From contig JAZMZV010000275.1 of assembly GCA_045586185.1 (NCBI GenBank), positions 1 to 35,844 on the forward strand: DNA of 35,844 nucleotides, in the 5' to 3' direction. The DNA comes from RUG11551 sp045586185. Lineage in GTDB: Bacteria > Planctomycetota > Planctomycetia > Pirellulales > Thermoguttaceae. Shown here one piece after another: positions 1 to 7,942 of this stretch (its first letter is position 1; each line of letters starts with the position of its first letter). A program made the translations under genes and the position numbers. Below the pieces are notes generated by a model. It saw only the letters and a list, made by a program, of their open reading frames with translations, was not told the DNA's origin and ran no database searches.

Positions 1-531
1 AGAGTGTTTAAGTCGTGTATGGCGGATTTTATCCGCGATCCAGAAAGGTTTACGGCTGCGGCGGAGGGGATTAGCGGGGCGATTTAACGTGAAAAGCTGG
101 AACGTTCATCGCGTCCAGAATGGACGCCATTTCTATAACCGTCGACTTTAGTCTACGGGCTGCGAAGCCTATCCCGCTCCCCGAAATCAAGTCCGTCCTT
201 GCCGGGACTATTCAAGCGACCAACGGGAGCGAATACAATACGTCTCGCGCGGGTGCGAAGCCGCACGGGCAGAAGGACAAGGCTTTGCTTCCCAAAAAGC
301 TGATATGGCGCTACCCACGTCCAATCAGGAACCGACCTTGTCGGCGCGGATCGGGAGCGGCGCCTCGCCGCCCGCCGGTTATAGAAATGTAACCCCTTCG
401 GGGTTAGGGTGAACGCTTCGCGTCCGTTTTCCATTTCTTTGCGATCTTTGTGTTTTTTGTGGTGAAAATTACTTTGGCGCCTCGCCGCCAGCGGGGCGGT
501 GGATTTGCCGCATTCAGAAAGATGAGAAATA
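1..531. other. Gene-free spacer made of dispersed repeat pieces
   Basis: I see no convincing gene here; the open frames on both strands have repeat-like translations. Bases 20-66 carry the GCGATCCAGAAAGG block that recurs near 2360, 5750 and 21240. Bases 330-372 carry a GGGAGCGGCGCCTCGCCGCCC block that recurs near 21330. Bases 420-475 carry the TTTCTTTGCGATCTTTG phrase seen again near 2310 and 5700. Small perfect hairpins occur at 111-127 (GCGTCCA, loop GAA) and 390-406 (TAACCCC, loop TTC); neither is followed by a T-run. This spacer lies downstream of the ankyrin gene. Confidence 0.7.
128..389. repeat. Possible miniature element with 14-bp inverted ends
   Basis: The 14-mer CATTTCTATAACCG at 128-141 recurs as its exact reverse complement at 376-389, bounding a 262-bp GC-rich unit with no believable gene. 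A perfect hairpin abuts it on each side (111-127 and 390-406). No target-site duplication is obvious. It could be a MITE-like element or two chance-oriented copies of the same spacer word; the interior shares blocks with the spacer after the nqr operon. Confidence 0.35.
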
Positions 532-1875
532 TTATTTATGAGACTTAAAGCGTCGAAACAGAAGAAAAACGACCAGCGCGCATGCCGCCAAAATACATAC
601 GGGTAGATACGGAACGGAATTCGATTCGTGTTTTTCCTCAATCGGATTACTTAACCATTTTTCAATATCTCTATAGTAGTTTTTTTTAGCATAATCCAGG
701 ACGGATTTTCCGTTATTGTCTTTTGCGTTTATGTCCAATCCTTTATCAACGAGCCATTTAAAAGTTTCCAGATTACCGTCCCGGGCAGCCCAATGCAAGA
801 CAGTTGCCCCGTCGCGGTCTTTTGCGTTGACGTCTGCGCCCTGTTCGACCAGATACTGAACCAGTTCCAGATTGTCCCGTGTAACAGCCCAATGCAAGGC
901 TGTAAGATTGTATTTGTCTTTTGCATTGACGTCTGCGCCATGTTCAACAAGCCATTGAACCACTTCCAGACGATGAATCCATTGCAGAATGGACGTTTCA
1001 AAATCGTCTTTTGCATTGACGTCTGCGCCCTGTTCGACCAGCCATTGAACCAGTTCCAGATTCTCGTGTCGAGCGGCAGCAAAAAGCGCTGTATTCCAAT
1101 AATCATCGTCAAAAGCGCTGTCTGCTCCATGCTCAATTAGATATTGAATGACATCCATGTTTTCGCCTTCGATGGCATATTGCAAGACTGACATCTTATA
1201 ATCGCTTTTTGCGTTGACGTCCAACCCTTTATCAACGAGCCATTTTACAGTTTCCAGATTACCGTCCAAGGTGGCATAATGCAAGGCTGTCATCTCAAAT
1301 CTATCTTTTGCGTTGATGTCTGCCTCTTTATCGATAAGCCATTTTACCAAATCCCAGTTACATTTTTGGGCAATGCAAATGAAAACCGAGTTTCCGTCAC
1401 TGTCTTTTGCGTTGACGTCCGCGCCCTGTTCAACCAGCCATTGAACTATGTCCCATTTATTGAGTTCAACGGCGAAATGCAAAACCGACTCCTCATTATT
1501 GGTTTTTGCGTTGACGTCCGCGCCGTTTTGAACGAGCCATTTCACCAGTTCCAGATTGCCGCTAAAGACGGCTTCATGCAAGACGCTTTTCCCATTTTTT
1601 TTGTCTTTTGCGTTGACGTCCGCGCCGCGTTCAACCAGAAACGAAACCACGTTCAATTGACCTGTAATGGCGGCATAGTGCAAGGCCGTTGCCCCGTCGT
1701 TGTCTTTTACGTTGACGTCCTCGCCCTGTGTAGCCAACTCTTTAATGCGGTTGAGATCGCCTTCCATAGCCGCGTTGAGAATCGCCGCTCCATCGCTATG
1801 CGAGCCATAACAGACCCCAGAAAAAACGCCTGACAGAATAAGGCAGACGCTCAAAATATACGCAAGGCTTTTCAT
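532..1875 (-). CDS. Secreted, membrane-anchored ankyrin-repeat protein (447 aa)
   Basis: A Sec signal peptide covers residues 1-24. It is followed by about 12 consecutive 33-residue ankyrin repeats with the signature ADVNAKD, then a hydrophilic linker and a C-terminal transmembrane segment (about 418-440) ending in RRFKSHK. The protein should therefore be exported with its ankyrin solenoid outside the cytoplasm and its tail held in a membrane; ankyrin solenoids bind protein partners. Repeat 9 is about three residues short. The repeats are near-identical at DNA level, so copy number may vary by recombination. The ATG has no clear Shine-Dalgarno. No enzymatic domain is seen and the partner is unknown. 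The single-gene unit is flanked by repeat-rich spacers. Confidence 0.9.
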   Translation of the reverse strand: MKSLAYILSVCLILSGVFSGVCYGSHSDGAAILNAAMEGDLNRIKELATQGEDVNVKDNDGATALHYAAITGQLNVVSFLVERGADVNAKDKKNGKSVLHEAVFSGNLELVKWLVQNGADVNAKTNNEESVLHFAVELNKWDIVQWLVEQGADVNAKDSDGNSVFICIAQKCNWDLVKWLIDKEADINAKDRFEMTALHYATLDGNLETVKWLVDKGLDVNAKSDYKMSVLQYAIEGENMDVIQYLIEHGADSAFDDDYWNTALFAAARHENLELVQWLVEQGADVNAKDDFETSILQWIHRLEVVQWLVEHGADVNAKDKYNLTALHWAVTRDNLELVQYLVEQGADVNAKDRDGATVLHWAARDGNLETFKWLVDKGLDINAKDNNGKSVLDYAKKNYYRDIEKWLSNPIEEKHESNSVPYLPVCILAACALVVFLLFRRFKSHK

Positions 1876-2566
1876 AGCGGGGCTTTTAGTGAATGTTTAG
1901 TCCTATAGGGAAGTCTAATAACAATTACGCTTCTTTACTGGCAAACCAACTCTTTCAGTTTTCCAGATTGCATATATTATGACGCACAGAAAAGGCTTGT
2001 ATTAGTATTTTGGTTCGTCAGTTCAAAGATTTTGGCGAGAAGAGGCGAGTAGAGCCGCCCGGTAAAAACTCATGCGGAGTTCGCAAATTAATGAAAGGTG
2101 GTAATGGAGCAAAAATATAGGCGAGCCACGGGTGTTAACCCGTGGGTGTGAGCGCAGCGAACGTAATTACGCATTCACCGACAGGCGAACAAAACGTTTG
2201 TCCCGCACACGCACATGGTTGAGCCCGGTTCGCGGGCGTATCGCCCGCCGAAGAAAAACCTCACGCGGAGACGCAGAGACGCGGAGGATGTCCGCGAAGT
2301 TTTAAAAATTTCTTTGCGATCTTTGCGTTCTTTGCGGCTTAAAATTTGGCGAGCTTCGCTCGCGATCCAAGGAGGTTTCGGACTGCGGCGGAGGGGGTGT
2401 CGATCGTTGCAGTATCTTTTTCTCGCGCCCTCCGTTGGAGGGCAAGAGAAAAAGAGTGTTTGACGATATTTATTTTTTTGTTTTTCTTTTTCCGTGGGTT
2501 AAAACCCACGGCTAGAAATATTGAACCGCTACGCGGTTCTAGCGGAACGCTTCGCGTACGTTTAAA
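1876..2566. repeat. Repeat-rich spacer with composite repeat copy (about 2065-2410)
   Basis: The spacer holds no believable gene. A composite unit runs roughly 2065-2410. It contains a CGGAGTTCGCAAA-like block, a GCGCAGCGAACGTAATTACG block, CCTCACGCGGAGACGCAGAG, then AAATTTCTTTGCG, TTCTTTGCGGCTTAAAAT and GCGATCCAAGGAGG. The same blocks in the same order make up 5540-5800. Perfect hairpins occur at 2125-2144 (CCACGGGT/ACCCGTGG), 2492-2511 (CCGTGGGT/ACCCACGG) and 2523-2539 (GAACCGC/GCGGTTC). The long T-run at about 2472-2490 precedes the hairpin on the plus strand, so it is not a standard terminator for either neighbour. Confidence 0.65.
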
Positions 2567-5380
2567 TCATTTCCCCGACAGCATGATAGGGGCGTTTTCC
2601 CGGAATACGTAGTCGAGCGTTCTTCCGTCATTGAGTTTAATGGTAACTTTGAGAATCTTGGGGACGCCTTGAATCGGGTCGCCGCCGAAGACGTCGTTGT
2701 ATTTCCCAATCATAGCAACGCGCTTGTCGCCCATGAGCTGTTTGAACTGCGCTGTTACGTCAACGAACGTGTTGTTGGCGCCGTATTTCGCGCTGACGAT
2801 TTCGCCGTCAAACGGTTCGAGAGCGAACAGTTTGAGCGGAACGCCGGCAACCTTTTCGGAGTCGCCGTCCTGACGAATGTCAAATCGGTTGATAACCGGG
2901 GCAGTGGCGACGCGCGGACGCACTGGCGGTATGTTCTCGACGCTGTAGGCTGCCGGGTCGTACATGGCGCGAATCTCTTCGTCTCCCAGATACGGACCGT
3001 TGCAGTCCACCCAGGCGATAAGACGTTCGCGGTCTTCGCCTGTAACTTTGACGCCGTGATGTTCTCCAGAGCAGGCGTTGTGAATCAGTCGGCTGACGGG
3101 GCTGAAGGCGGAATACGGCGGGAGAGTCGCGAGGTTGGCGGGGTCATTGCCGCCGTAGCCTTCAACGATGAACAGACCCGCGAGGTTGGCGGGAACGTTG
3201 TGTTCGTCTCTGGGTTTCGCTCTACCCCACGGGCAGGCGCCGGTTACCAACGTGTAGTACGGTTCGCAGAACGGGCTGGCTTCTCCCGGACGGGTCAAGA
3301 CGGAGCTTCGCCACGGGTGAGTCGACGGTCGGCAAACCATGTTGAGCTTTTTATACGCGTCGTTTTCCGGGTCTTGATGGCACTTGCCGCAGTACTTGTC
3401 CAGAACGGGCTGAACGAATCGCATGTAGGAAATGGACTCGCCTGCGCCCCAGCTGGGCGGCGTGAGCTTCTGCGGGCCTTTCTTCATCGCCATGTTCATG
3501 TTTTTGGCTTGCGGGTTGCCTTTGGTGTTGAGTTTAGACTCGTGACATCCAAAGCAGCCGCGGGTTTCGCCCGGCATGACGTTGGCGAACGAACGCATGA
3601 CGTGAATCGCCATGCCGTTTTCGTCCAGCATTTCAAAGTAGACGGATTGACCGGCAGGGAGTTCAAAGTAAATGCTTCCGTCCGGCTCGATTGGAACTGT
3701 TCCCAAAATGCGTTTGACGCCTTCTGCCTGGAAGACGGAAACGGCGGGACCGTCGTGCTGAACGGTTTTGTGCCACGTCGTATAGGTTTTCGGATCCATC
3801 TGGATAACGCGAATCGCCTTGCCTTTTTCCTTCAGGATTTCCGGAGCGTTGTCAAAGACGTTGTTGGAGTACAGGTATCCGGGCTTGGGCTTTTCGCCAG
3901 AACCGATCTTGGGCCAATCGACTTTGTCCGGAATTTCCGTCGGGACGGGTCGCGCCTTGAACGGCAGCGCGTACCACGCGTTGGCGTTGTCAGCAGCGTA
4001 AATGAGTTCCTTGTTGCCGTAGACGTCTTGCAGATACAGCTTGAAGAACCAGCCGTTGTCCGAACCGTTATACAGACGCTTGCCTCCGCGGGCGGAAACG
4101 AGCATGTATTCTTCGCTCAGCGGATACGGCGCCTTGTAGGCGTAGAACGCGCCGGCGGCGTGGTAATCGTAAGACGGCGCCGGGTCATTGGGTCCGTTGC
4201 CGACTTCCGGGAACGGGGTCTCGCGAGTAATTCGTTCCAAACCGTCTGGATAGTTCATGCCCTTTGTCGGGTCGATGTAACCAATCGCGCCGTCAAACCA
4301 GGCGTGATGTCCCAAACCGATAAAGACGACTTTCTTGGAGTCCGGAATAGCGCGGGCTTCGGTTAGAACGTCCGGCCAGGTGGACTGGTTGCCCCAGAAC
4401 GTCTGCGGGTTCGTGCCGTCCGGGTTCATCGTCCAAAGGGACTGAACGCGCCAGAGGGCTTTGTCCGTATATTCCCAACGGGTGAAAATAACGCGGCCGT
4501 CGGGCAGCATGGCGGGCATGTATTCCGGCTCGCCGTTAGCGGAAATGACGTAGATGTTTTTGCCGTCGGAATCGCATCGTGACATCGCAAACGAGTGCGT
4601 CATGGGCATGCAGCGAACGTAGCTGCCCTGTCGGGACGACGCAAAGACGATGTGCCCGTCCGGCGTGTAGACCGGGTCGAGGTCGTCGTAGTCGCCGCGG
4701 GTCAGCTGACGCAGATTGGAGCCGTCAACGTTGACCTTGTACAGGTGGAACGACTTCTCTCCAACGGGTCGATAGCAGAAAAGAATCTCTTTGCCGTCAA
4801 AGGACAAGTCCTGACGCCAGAACGCGCCCTGCAGTTCCGGGACAACGTCCTTCTTGACCTCGCGCGGGTTTAAGCCGATAACCAGAATCTTGCCGCCGTC
4901 GCAAGCCATGAATCCGTTTCTGTGACGAGCTTCGTGTCCCCATTCGTCGGTGGCGTCGCCCGGCTTTCCTTTCGGATACGGGTTCTGAACCATCAAAATG
5001 GAATCGAAGTCCAGCAACGGGTTGGCGAAGAGAATCTCGCGTTTGACTTTACGGACTTCAAAGTACAGCTCTTTGTAGTCTTTCTCGCCTTCGGCGTCGA
5101 GCTTCTTCTGCAAGTCGTCCAGCTGAGCGATTTGATCGGAGAAATCCAGGTCTTCTTCCAGGTCCGCAATGCGCTCTGCGGCTTCTTTCGCCCATTTGAT
5201 TTCGTTGGCGACTTTCGCCGCGTCGAAAACGTTGTCCGCCTGGAACGTCCAGTCGACAATCAAGTCGTTTTGCGCCTCGGGCGACAGCTTCTCAAACGGG
5301 ATAAATCCCGCAGCGTCGGCAACCGCGCCAACGCCAACCATCGCGACAACCGCGAGGATTGATAAAAGTAATTTTTTCAT
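2567..5380 (-). CDS. HzsA-related exported diheme cytochrome / beta-propeller protein (937 aa)
   Basis: The chosen start (5380) gives a Sec signal peptide MKKLLLSILAVVAMVGVGAV ending near DAA, with GGAG 10 bases upstream; an in-frame ATG 17 codons earlier adds a non-signal-like extension. After a short charged helix (about 60-120), TolB/WD-like propeller blades follow, with motifs such as LSFDGKEILF, DDLDPVYTPDGHIVFASSRQ and MLPDGRVIFTRW. Two c-type heme motifs are visible, C609-F-G-C-H613 and C664-G-K-C-H668. This architecture matches planctomycete proteins annotated as HzsA-related, after the anammox hydrazine synthase alpha subunit. Anammox metabolism is not implied: no hydrazine synthase partners are present. 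A periplasmic redox or substrate-binding role is inference. The gene stands alone with its own promoter. Confidence 0.8.
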   Translation of the reverse strand: MKKLLLSILAVVAMVGVGAVADAAGFIPFEKLSPEAQNDLIVDWTFQADNVFDAAKVANEIKWAKEAAERIADLEEDLDFSDQIAQLDDLQKKLDAEGEKDYKELYFEVRKVKREILFANPLLDFDSILMVQNPYPKGKPGDATDEWGHEARHRNGFMACDGGKILVIGLNPREVKKDVVPELQGAFWRQDLSFDGKEILFCYRPVGEKSFHLYKVNVDGSNLRQLTRGDYDDLDPVYTPDGHIVFASSRQGSYVRCMPMTHSFAMSRCDSDGKNIYVISANGEPEYMPAMLPDGRVIFTRWEYTDKALWRVQSLWTMNPDGTNPQTFWGNQSTWPDVLTEARAIPDSKKVVFIGLGHHAWFDGAIGYIDPTKGMNYPDGLERITRETPFPEVGNGPNDPAPSYDYHAAGAFYAYKAPYPLSEEYMLVSARGGKRLYNGSDNGWFFKLYLQDVYGNKELIYAADNANAWYALPFKARPVPTEIPDKVDWPKIGSGEKPKPGYLYSNNVFDNAPEILKEKGKAIRVIQMDPKTYTTWHKTVQHDGPAVSVFQAEGVKRILGTVPIEPDGSIYFELPAGQSVYFEMLDENGMAIHVMRSFANVMPGETRGCFGCHESKLNTKGNPQAKNMNMAMKKGPQKLTPPSWGAGESISYMRFVQPVLDKYCGKCHQDPENDAYKKLNMVCRPSTHPWRSSVLTRPGEASPFCEPYYTLVTGACPWGRAKPRDEHNVPANLAGLFIVEGYGGNDPANLATLPPYSAFSPVSRLIHNACSGEHHGVKVTGEDRERLIAWVDCNGPYLGDEEIRAMYDPAAYSVENIPPVRPRVATAPVINRFDIRQDGDSEKVAGVPLKLFALEPFDGEIVSAKYGANNTFVDVTAQFKQLMGDKRVAMIGKYNDVFGGDPIQGVPKILKVTIKLNDGRTLDYVFRENAPIMLSGK

Positions 5381-5451
5381 GATCTTAGAACTCCATGAAT
5401 CAGGTGGGTAGGAATACAGTTCAGAGAACACCTCTTGCTTCTTAATTAACT

Positions 5452-5480
5452 ATTTTACACTAAATTAAAACGATTATCAA
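5452..5480 (-). promoter_or_regulatory. Sigma70-type promoter for the HzsA-related gene
   Basis: On the minus strand TTGATA (5480-5475) and TAAAAT (5457-5452) are separated by 17 bases, giving a predicted start near 5445 and a leader of about 65 nt before the ATG at 5380. Both boxes are close to consensus. Confidence 0.6.
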
Positions 5481-5539
5481 CCCATGGAGCGTTGAAAAAT
5501 GAGAAAAAAATTCAATAGACGTATGAATTAAGAATAAAG

Positions 5540-5800
5540 CCCCGGGAAAACCTCACGCGGAGTTCGCAAAGAAATGGAAGGCGGTAATGGAGTGAGCGTT
5601 AGCGAACGAAATTACGATTAGGCGAGCCGGGTTGCGTAAGCGCCCGGAAAAATCTCACGCGGAGGCGCGGAGGTGCGGAGAAAGTTCGCGAAGTTTTAAA
5701 AATTTCTTTGCGTTCTTTGCGGCTTAAAATACTTTGGAGGACTTACGTCCGCGATCCAGAAAGGTTTTCGGCTGAACAGAGATTGTCAGCGGGACATTGG
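5540..5800. repeat. Composite dispersed repeat, second full copy
   Basis: This has the same ordered blocks as 2065-2410: CCTCACGCGGAGTTCGCAAA, GCGTTAGCGAACGAAATTACG-like, CTCACGCGGAGGCGCGGAG, GTTCGCGAAGTTTTAAAAAT, TTCTTTGCGGCTTAAAAT, then GCGATCCAGAAAGG. The 461-bp spacer between the glycosyltransferase and the promoter of the HzsA-related gene contains nothing else gene-like. Partial copies are at 20-66 and 21190-21360. Confidence 0.7.
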
Positions 5801-5833
5801 ACAAGGCGGCGCCTATGGGCGCCCCACTCTCAG

Positions 5834-5899
5834 ACGCAAGCGCTCCCCTAAGATAATCGCTTGCGTAATTGCTAATTGCTAATTGATAATTGCTAATTC
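5834..5899. repeat. Heptamer-array element 1 (unit near ATTGCTA)
   Basis: A perfect 9-bp inverted repeat, ACGCAAGCG (5834-5842) and CGCTTGCGT (5858-5866), encloses GATAAT-containing sequence. It is followed by four units of period 7: attgcta, attgcta, attgata, attgcta. The array runs into the 3' end of the glycosyltransferase gene and supplies its last codon and its TAG stop. Confidence 0.75.
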
Positions 5900-7041
5900 C
5901 CCTGATACAACTCCATCAATCTGTCTGCCATGAGTTCTCGCCGGAACTGGTCGGTAAACAGTTCTCGTCCGGTTTGTCCGAATCGGGCGCGTTTGTCCGG
6001 GTCGTTTGAAAGCGTTATTAAAGCGTCTGCAAGGCGGTCAATGTCGCGCGGGGGAATGAGATACCCGGTTTTATCGGTCAAAACGACTTCCCGGGCGCCG
6101 TCAATGTCGTAGCTGACAACCGGCTTGCCGGAAATGAGCGCCTGCGGCAAGACCCGCGCCAAGCCCTCGCGCAAGCTGGTATGGACGACAATATCCATGG
6201 CGGAAATCATGGCGGGAATTCGGTCTGCGGGAACCAGACCGGCAAAGACGAAGCGGTCTGTCAGCCCGGCGCGGCGAACGGCGTCTTCCAGACTTTGACG
6301 AAGAATCCCGTCGCCAACGAGCAGGAACTTCACCCTGTCGTTTTTGTTACAGACCGTTTTCGCGGCGGCAATCAGGTCGTCGTGTCCTTTGAGCCGAAAC
6401 AGCCGGGCGATTTTTCCAATAACGACGTCGTCCGGCTGAAATCCGTATTCCTGTCGAACGGGTTCTCTCAGCGAAGCGGAATTGAGAAACGGCTCGACGT
6501 CCATGCCGCTGTAAATTGTAGTGAATTTTTCCGCAGGGGCAATATGAGCGTCGAGAAAAAGCTGGGTCATGGCGTCGGCAACGGAAACGAGTTTATGACA
6601 GCGTTTTGCCGCCCAGCGTTCGCAAATCTGGTTGAACGACCGTGACAGAAAGTTCCCGGACGGGTACCAGGGCGCGCCGTGAATCGTATGAACAATCAGC
6701 GGAATTCGAAGAGAATGCGCCGCCGCTCTGCCGAGAATTCCCGCTTTGGCGGAATGCGTATGAACGACGTCGGGCGCGAATTCTTTTAACGCCCTGCGAA
6801 TCTGGAAATAGGCGCCAACGTCGTAAAGAGGGTTAATCGCTCGAATCAAAGACGGGATTTCTACCAGGTCGACGCCCTGCTCTTTGGCGAACTTGACAAG
6901 CGACCCTTCCGGTCCCGTAGTCGGACCGGTAAAAAGCCGAACAGTCGCTCCGTGACGCCGCGCCAGGTCAATACAGGAATAAACTGTATTTTCCTGAGCG
7001 CCGCCTAGTATCAATCGGGTGATTATGTGAGCGACTTTCAT
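5893..7041 (-). CDS. Glycosyltransferase family 4 protein (382 aa)
   Basis: This is a GT-B fold enzyme expected to transfer a sugar from a nucleotide donor to a lipid, polysaccharide or protein acceptor. The N-terminal Rossmann half starts MKVAHIITRLILGGAQENT, where the GGAQ turn is typical of GT4 acceptor-side domains. It continues with VVHTHSAKAGILGR and a central VIGKIARLFRLKGHDDL at the start of the donor domain. The family's EX7E motif reads E292-GLARVLP-Q300, so the second glutamate is glutamine; the neighbouring SGKPVVSYDIDGAREVV is well conserved. Length is normal for GT4. There is no signal peptide, so it acts in the cytoplasm or on the inner membrane face. No polysaccharide gene cluster surrounds it, so the substrate cannot be inferred. 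Confidence 0.88.
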   Translation of the reverse strand: MKVAHIITRLILGGAQENTVYSCIDLARRHGATVRLFTGPTTGPEGSLVKFAKEQGVDLVEIPSLIRAINPLYDVGAYFQIRRALKEFAPDVVHTHSAKAGILGRAAAHSLRIPLIVHTIHGAPWYPSGNFLSRSFNQICERWAAKRCHKLVSVADAMTQLFLDAHIAPAEKFTTIYSGMDVEPFLNSASLREPVRQEYGFQPDDVVIGKIARLFRLKGHDDLIAAAKTVCNKNDRVKFLLVGDGILRQSLEDAVRRAGLTDRFVFAGLVPADRIPAMISAMDIVVHTSLREGLARVLPQALISGKPVVSYDIDGAREVVLTDKTGYLIPPRDIDRLADALITLSNDPDKRARFGQTGRELFTDQFRRELMADRLMELYQGN

Positions 7042-7046
7042 GTTTA

Positions 7047-7095
7047 AGTTGCGAGTTGCGAGTAGCGAGTTGCGAGAAAATGCAAGCGCGCCACT
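7047..7095. repeat. Heptamer-array element 2 (unit GAGTTGC)
   Basis: Units gagttgc, gagttgc, gagtagc, gagttgc of period 7 lie directly upstream of the glycosyltransferase start, followed by AAAATGCAAGCGCGCC, which resembles the GCAAAGCG core of the other elements. It fills most of the 72-bp gap to the next gene. Confidence 0.65.
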
Positions 7096-7113
7096 AACTC
7101 CATTCTACTTAAA

Positions 7114-7833
7114 TCAGTTTCTGTCCATCGCGATGAACAGACGCAAAATGTACCAGAACAGCAGCGCTACTGAGGCAAACAGAGCCAGCGACGCGCCAAC
7201 GTACTGATCCGTTCTGTAATGATGCAGAATGTTGGACGTGTCGTACAAAACGGCAATGCAGGCAAACGCGATCATCAAGTAGGTGAAAATCGGACCTAAC
7301 GTGAATCCGAAAAGAATGCCGACGACAATCGCGCCCATGGCTGCCAGACCGCCAAAAAGAACGATCGGGCGAAGGAACGAGAAGTCTTTTCTCGTGATAA
7401 ATACGACTGCCGTTAGCAAAACAACCAGCGCCGCCGTACTTCCCGCCGCCATCGGAATGGCTTGCGGATAGAAATTCGCAGCAATGTACAGCAAGGGCAG
7501 AAAGACGACCGCTTCTGCGACGACGTATAGCGCCAATCCCATATACTGCATTGCTTTGCTCGTTGCGCTTTGCGCCCACATGTCAGCAATCCAGGAAACG
7601 CCGACAAACAGTCCAAGGACGATAAGCCAGGAATACTGTGATCCCATCATCATGCGAATCAACGGTTCCGCAACGTTGGATTGTATCAGCCACGCTTCAA
7701 TTCCAACAAAGGCGGCAATCGCGCCTAAGAGATGAAGGTACGTTCGGGTAATAAACGTCGCCCGCTCTGAAACGGGAGCGTCTGCGGCAAACACGTCCGT
7801 TGATATATAGTTGTCATTCATTTCAAAACTCAT
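7114..7833 (-). CDS. Bax inhibitor-1 / YccA family membrane protein (239 aa)
   Basis: After a soluble N-terminus of about 35 residues, seven hydrophobic helices follow, e.g. LLGAIAAFVGIEAWLIQ, YSWLIVLGLFVGVSWIA, GLALYVVAEAVVFLPLLYIA and IFTYLMIAFACIAVLYDTS. The late segment with DTSNILHHYRTDQY and the terminal helix ending in FIAMDRN fit the BI-1 (TMBIM) family, whose structurally studied members are pH-sensitive calcium leak channels. In bacteria the role is poorly defined. The ATG at 7833 has an excellent Shine-Dalgarno, AGGAGG, 8 bases upstream. The gene is monocistronic, with heptamer arrays on both sides. Confidence 0.85.
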   Translation of the reverse strand: MSFEMNDNYISTDVFAADAPVSERATFITRTYLHLLGAIAAFVGIEAWLIQSNVAEPLIRMMMGSQYSWLIVLGLFVGVSWIADMWAQSATSKAMQYMGLALYVVAEAVVFLPLLYIAANFYPQAIPMAAGSTAALVVLLTAVVFITRKDFSFLRPIVLFGGLAAMGAIVVGILFGFTLGPIFTYLMIAFACIAVLYDTSNILHHYRTDQYVGASLALFASVALLFWYILRLFIAMDRN

Positions 7834-7857
7834 GGAATTGTCCTCCTAATAAAGTTG

Positions 7858-7940
7858 TTAGTGGTATGTAGTAAGTGGTTAGTATTTATGTTGGATAATC
7901 GCTTTGCGCCCTTACCACTAAAAACTTACCACTTAAAACC
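7858..7940. repeat. Heptamer-array element 3 (unit near TAGTGGT)
   Basis: The left arm reads tagtggt, atgtagt, aagtggt, tagtatt; the right arm is inverted (taccact, aaaaact, taccact). Between them lies GGATAATCGCTTTGCGCC. Read on the minus strand this is the same arrangement as 26034-26126, including the CAAAGCGATT core, so both are copies of one element. It ends 2 bases from the stop codon of the next gene. Confidence 0.75.
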
Positions 7941-7942
7941 TT

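Noticed and set aside
120..392. A 90-residue frame in the left spacer
   Set aside because: It lies across dispersed repeat blocks, has no ribosome site and ends in an Arg/Pro-rich translation typical of GC-rich repeats.
2215..2463. An 82-residue Arg-rich frame in the spacer before the HzsA-related gene
   Set aside because: It is a direct translation of the composite repeat (same blocks at 5540-5800 are not open), without a ribosome site.
2472..2511. Hairpin with a long T-run as terminator of the HzsA-related gene
   Set aside because: The T-run precedes the hairpin on the plus strand, and the minus strand shows A-runs after it, so it fits neither direction.
2669..4366. A 565-residue open frame antisense to the HzsA-related gene
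   Set aside because: It is the complementary read of a long, codon-biased gene; the translation lacks domains, and the sense frame has a signal peptide, promoter and heme motifs.
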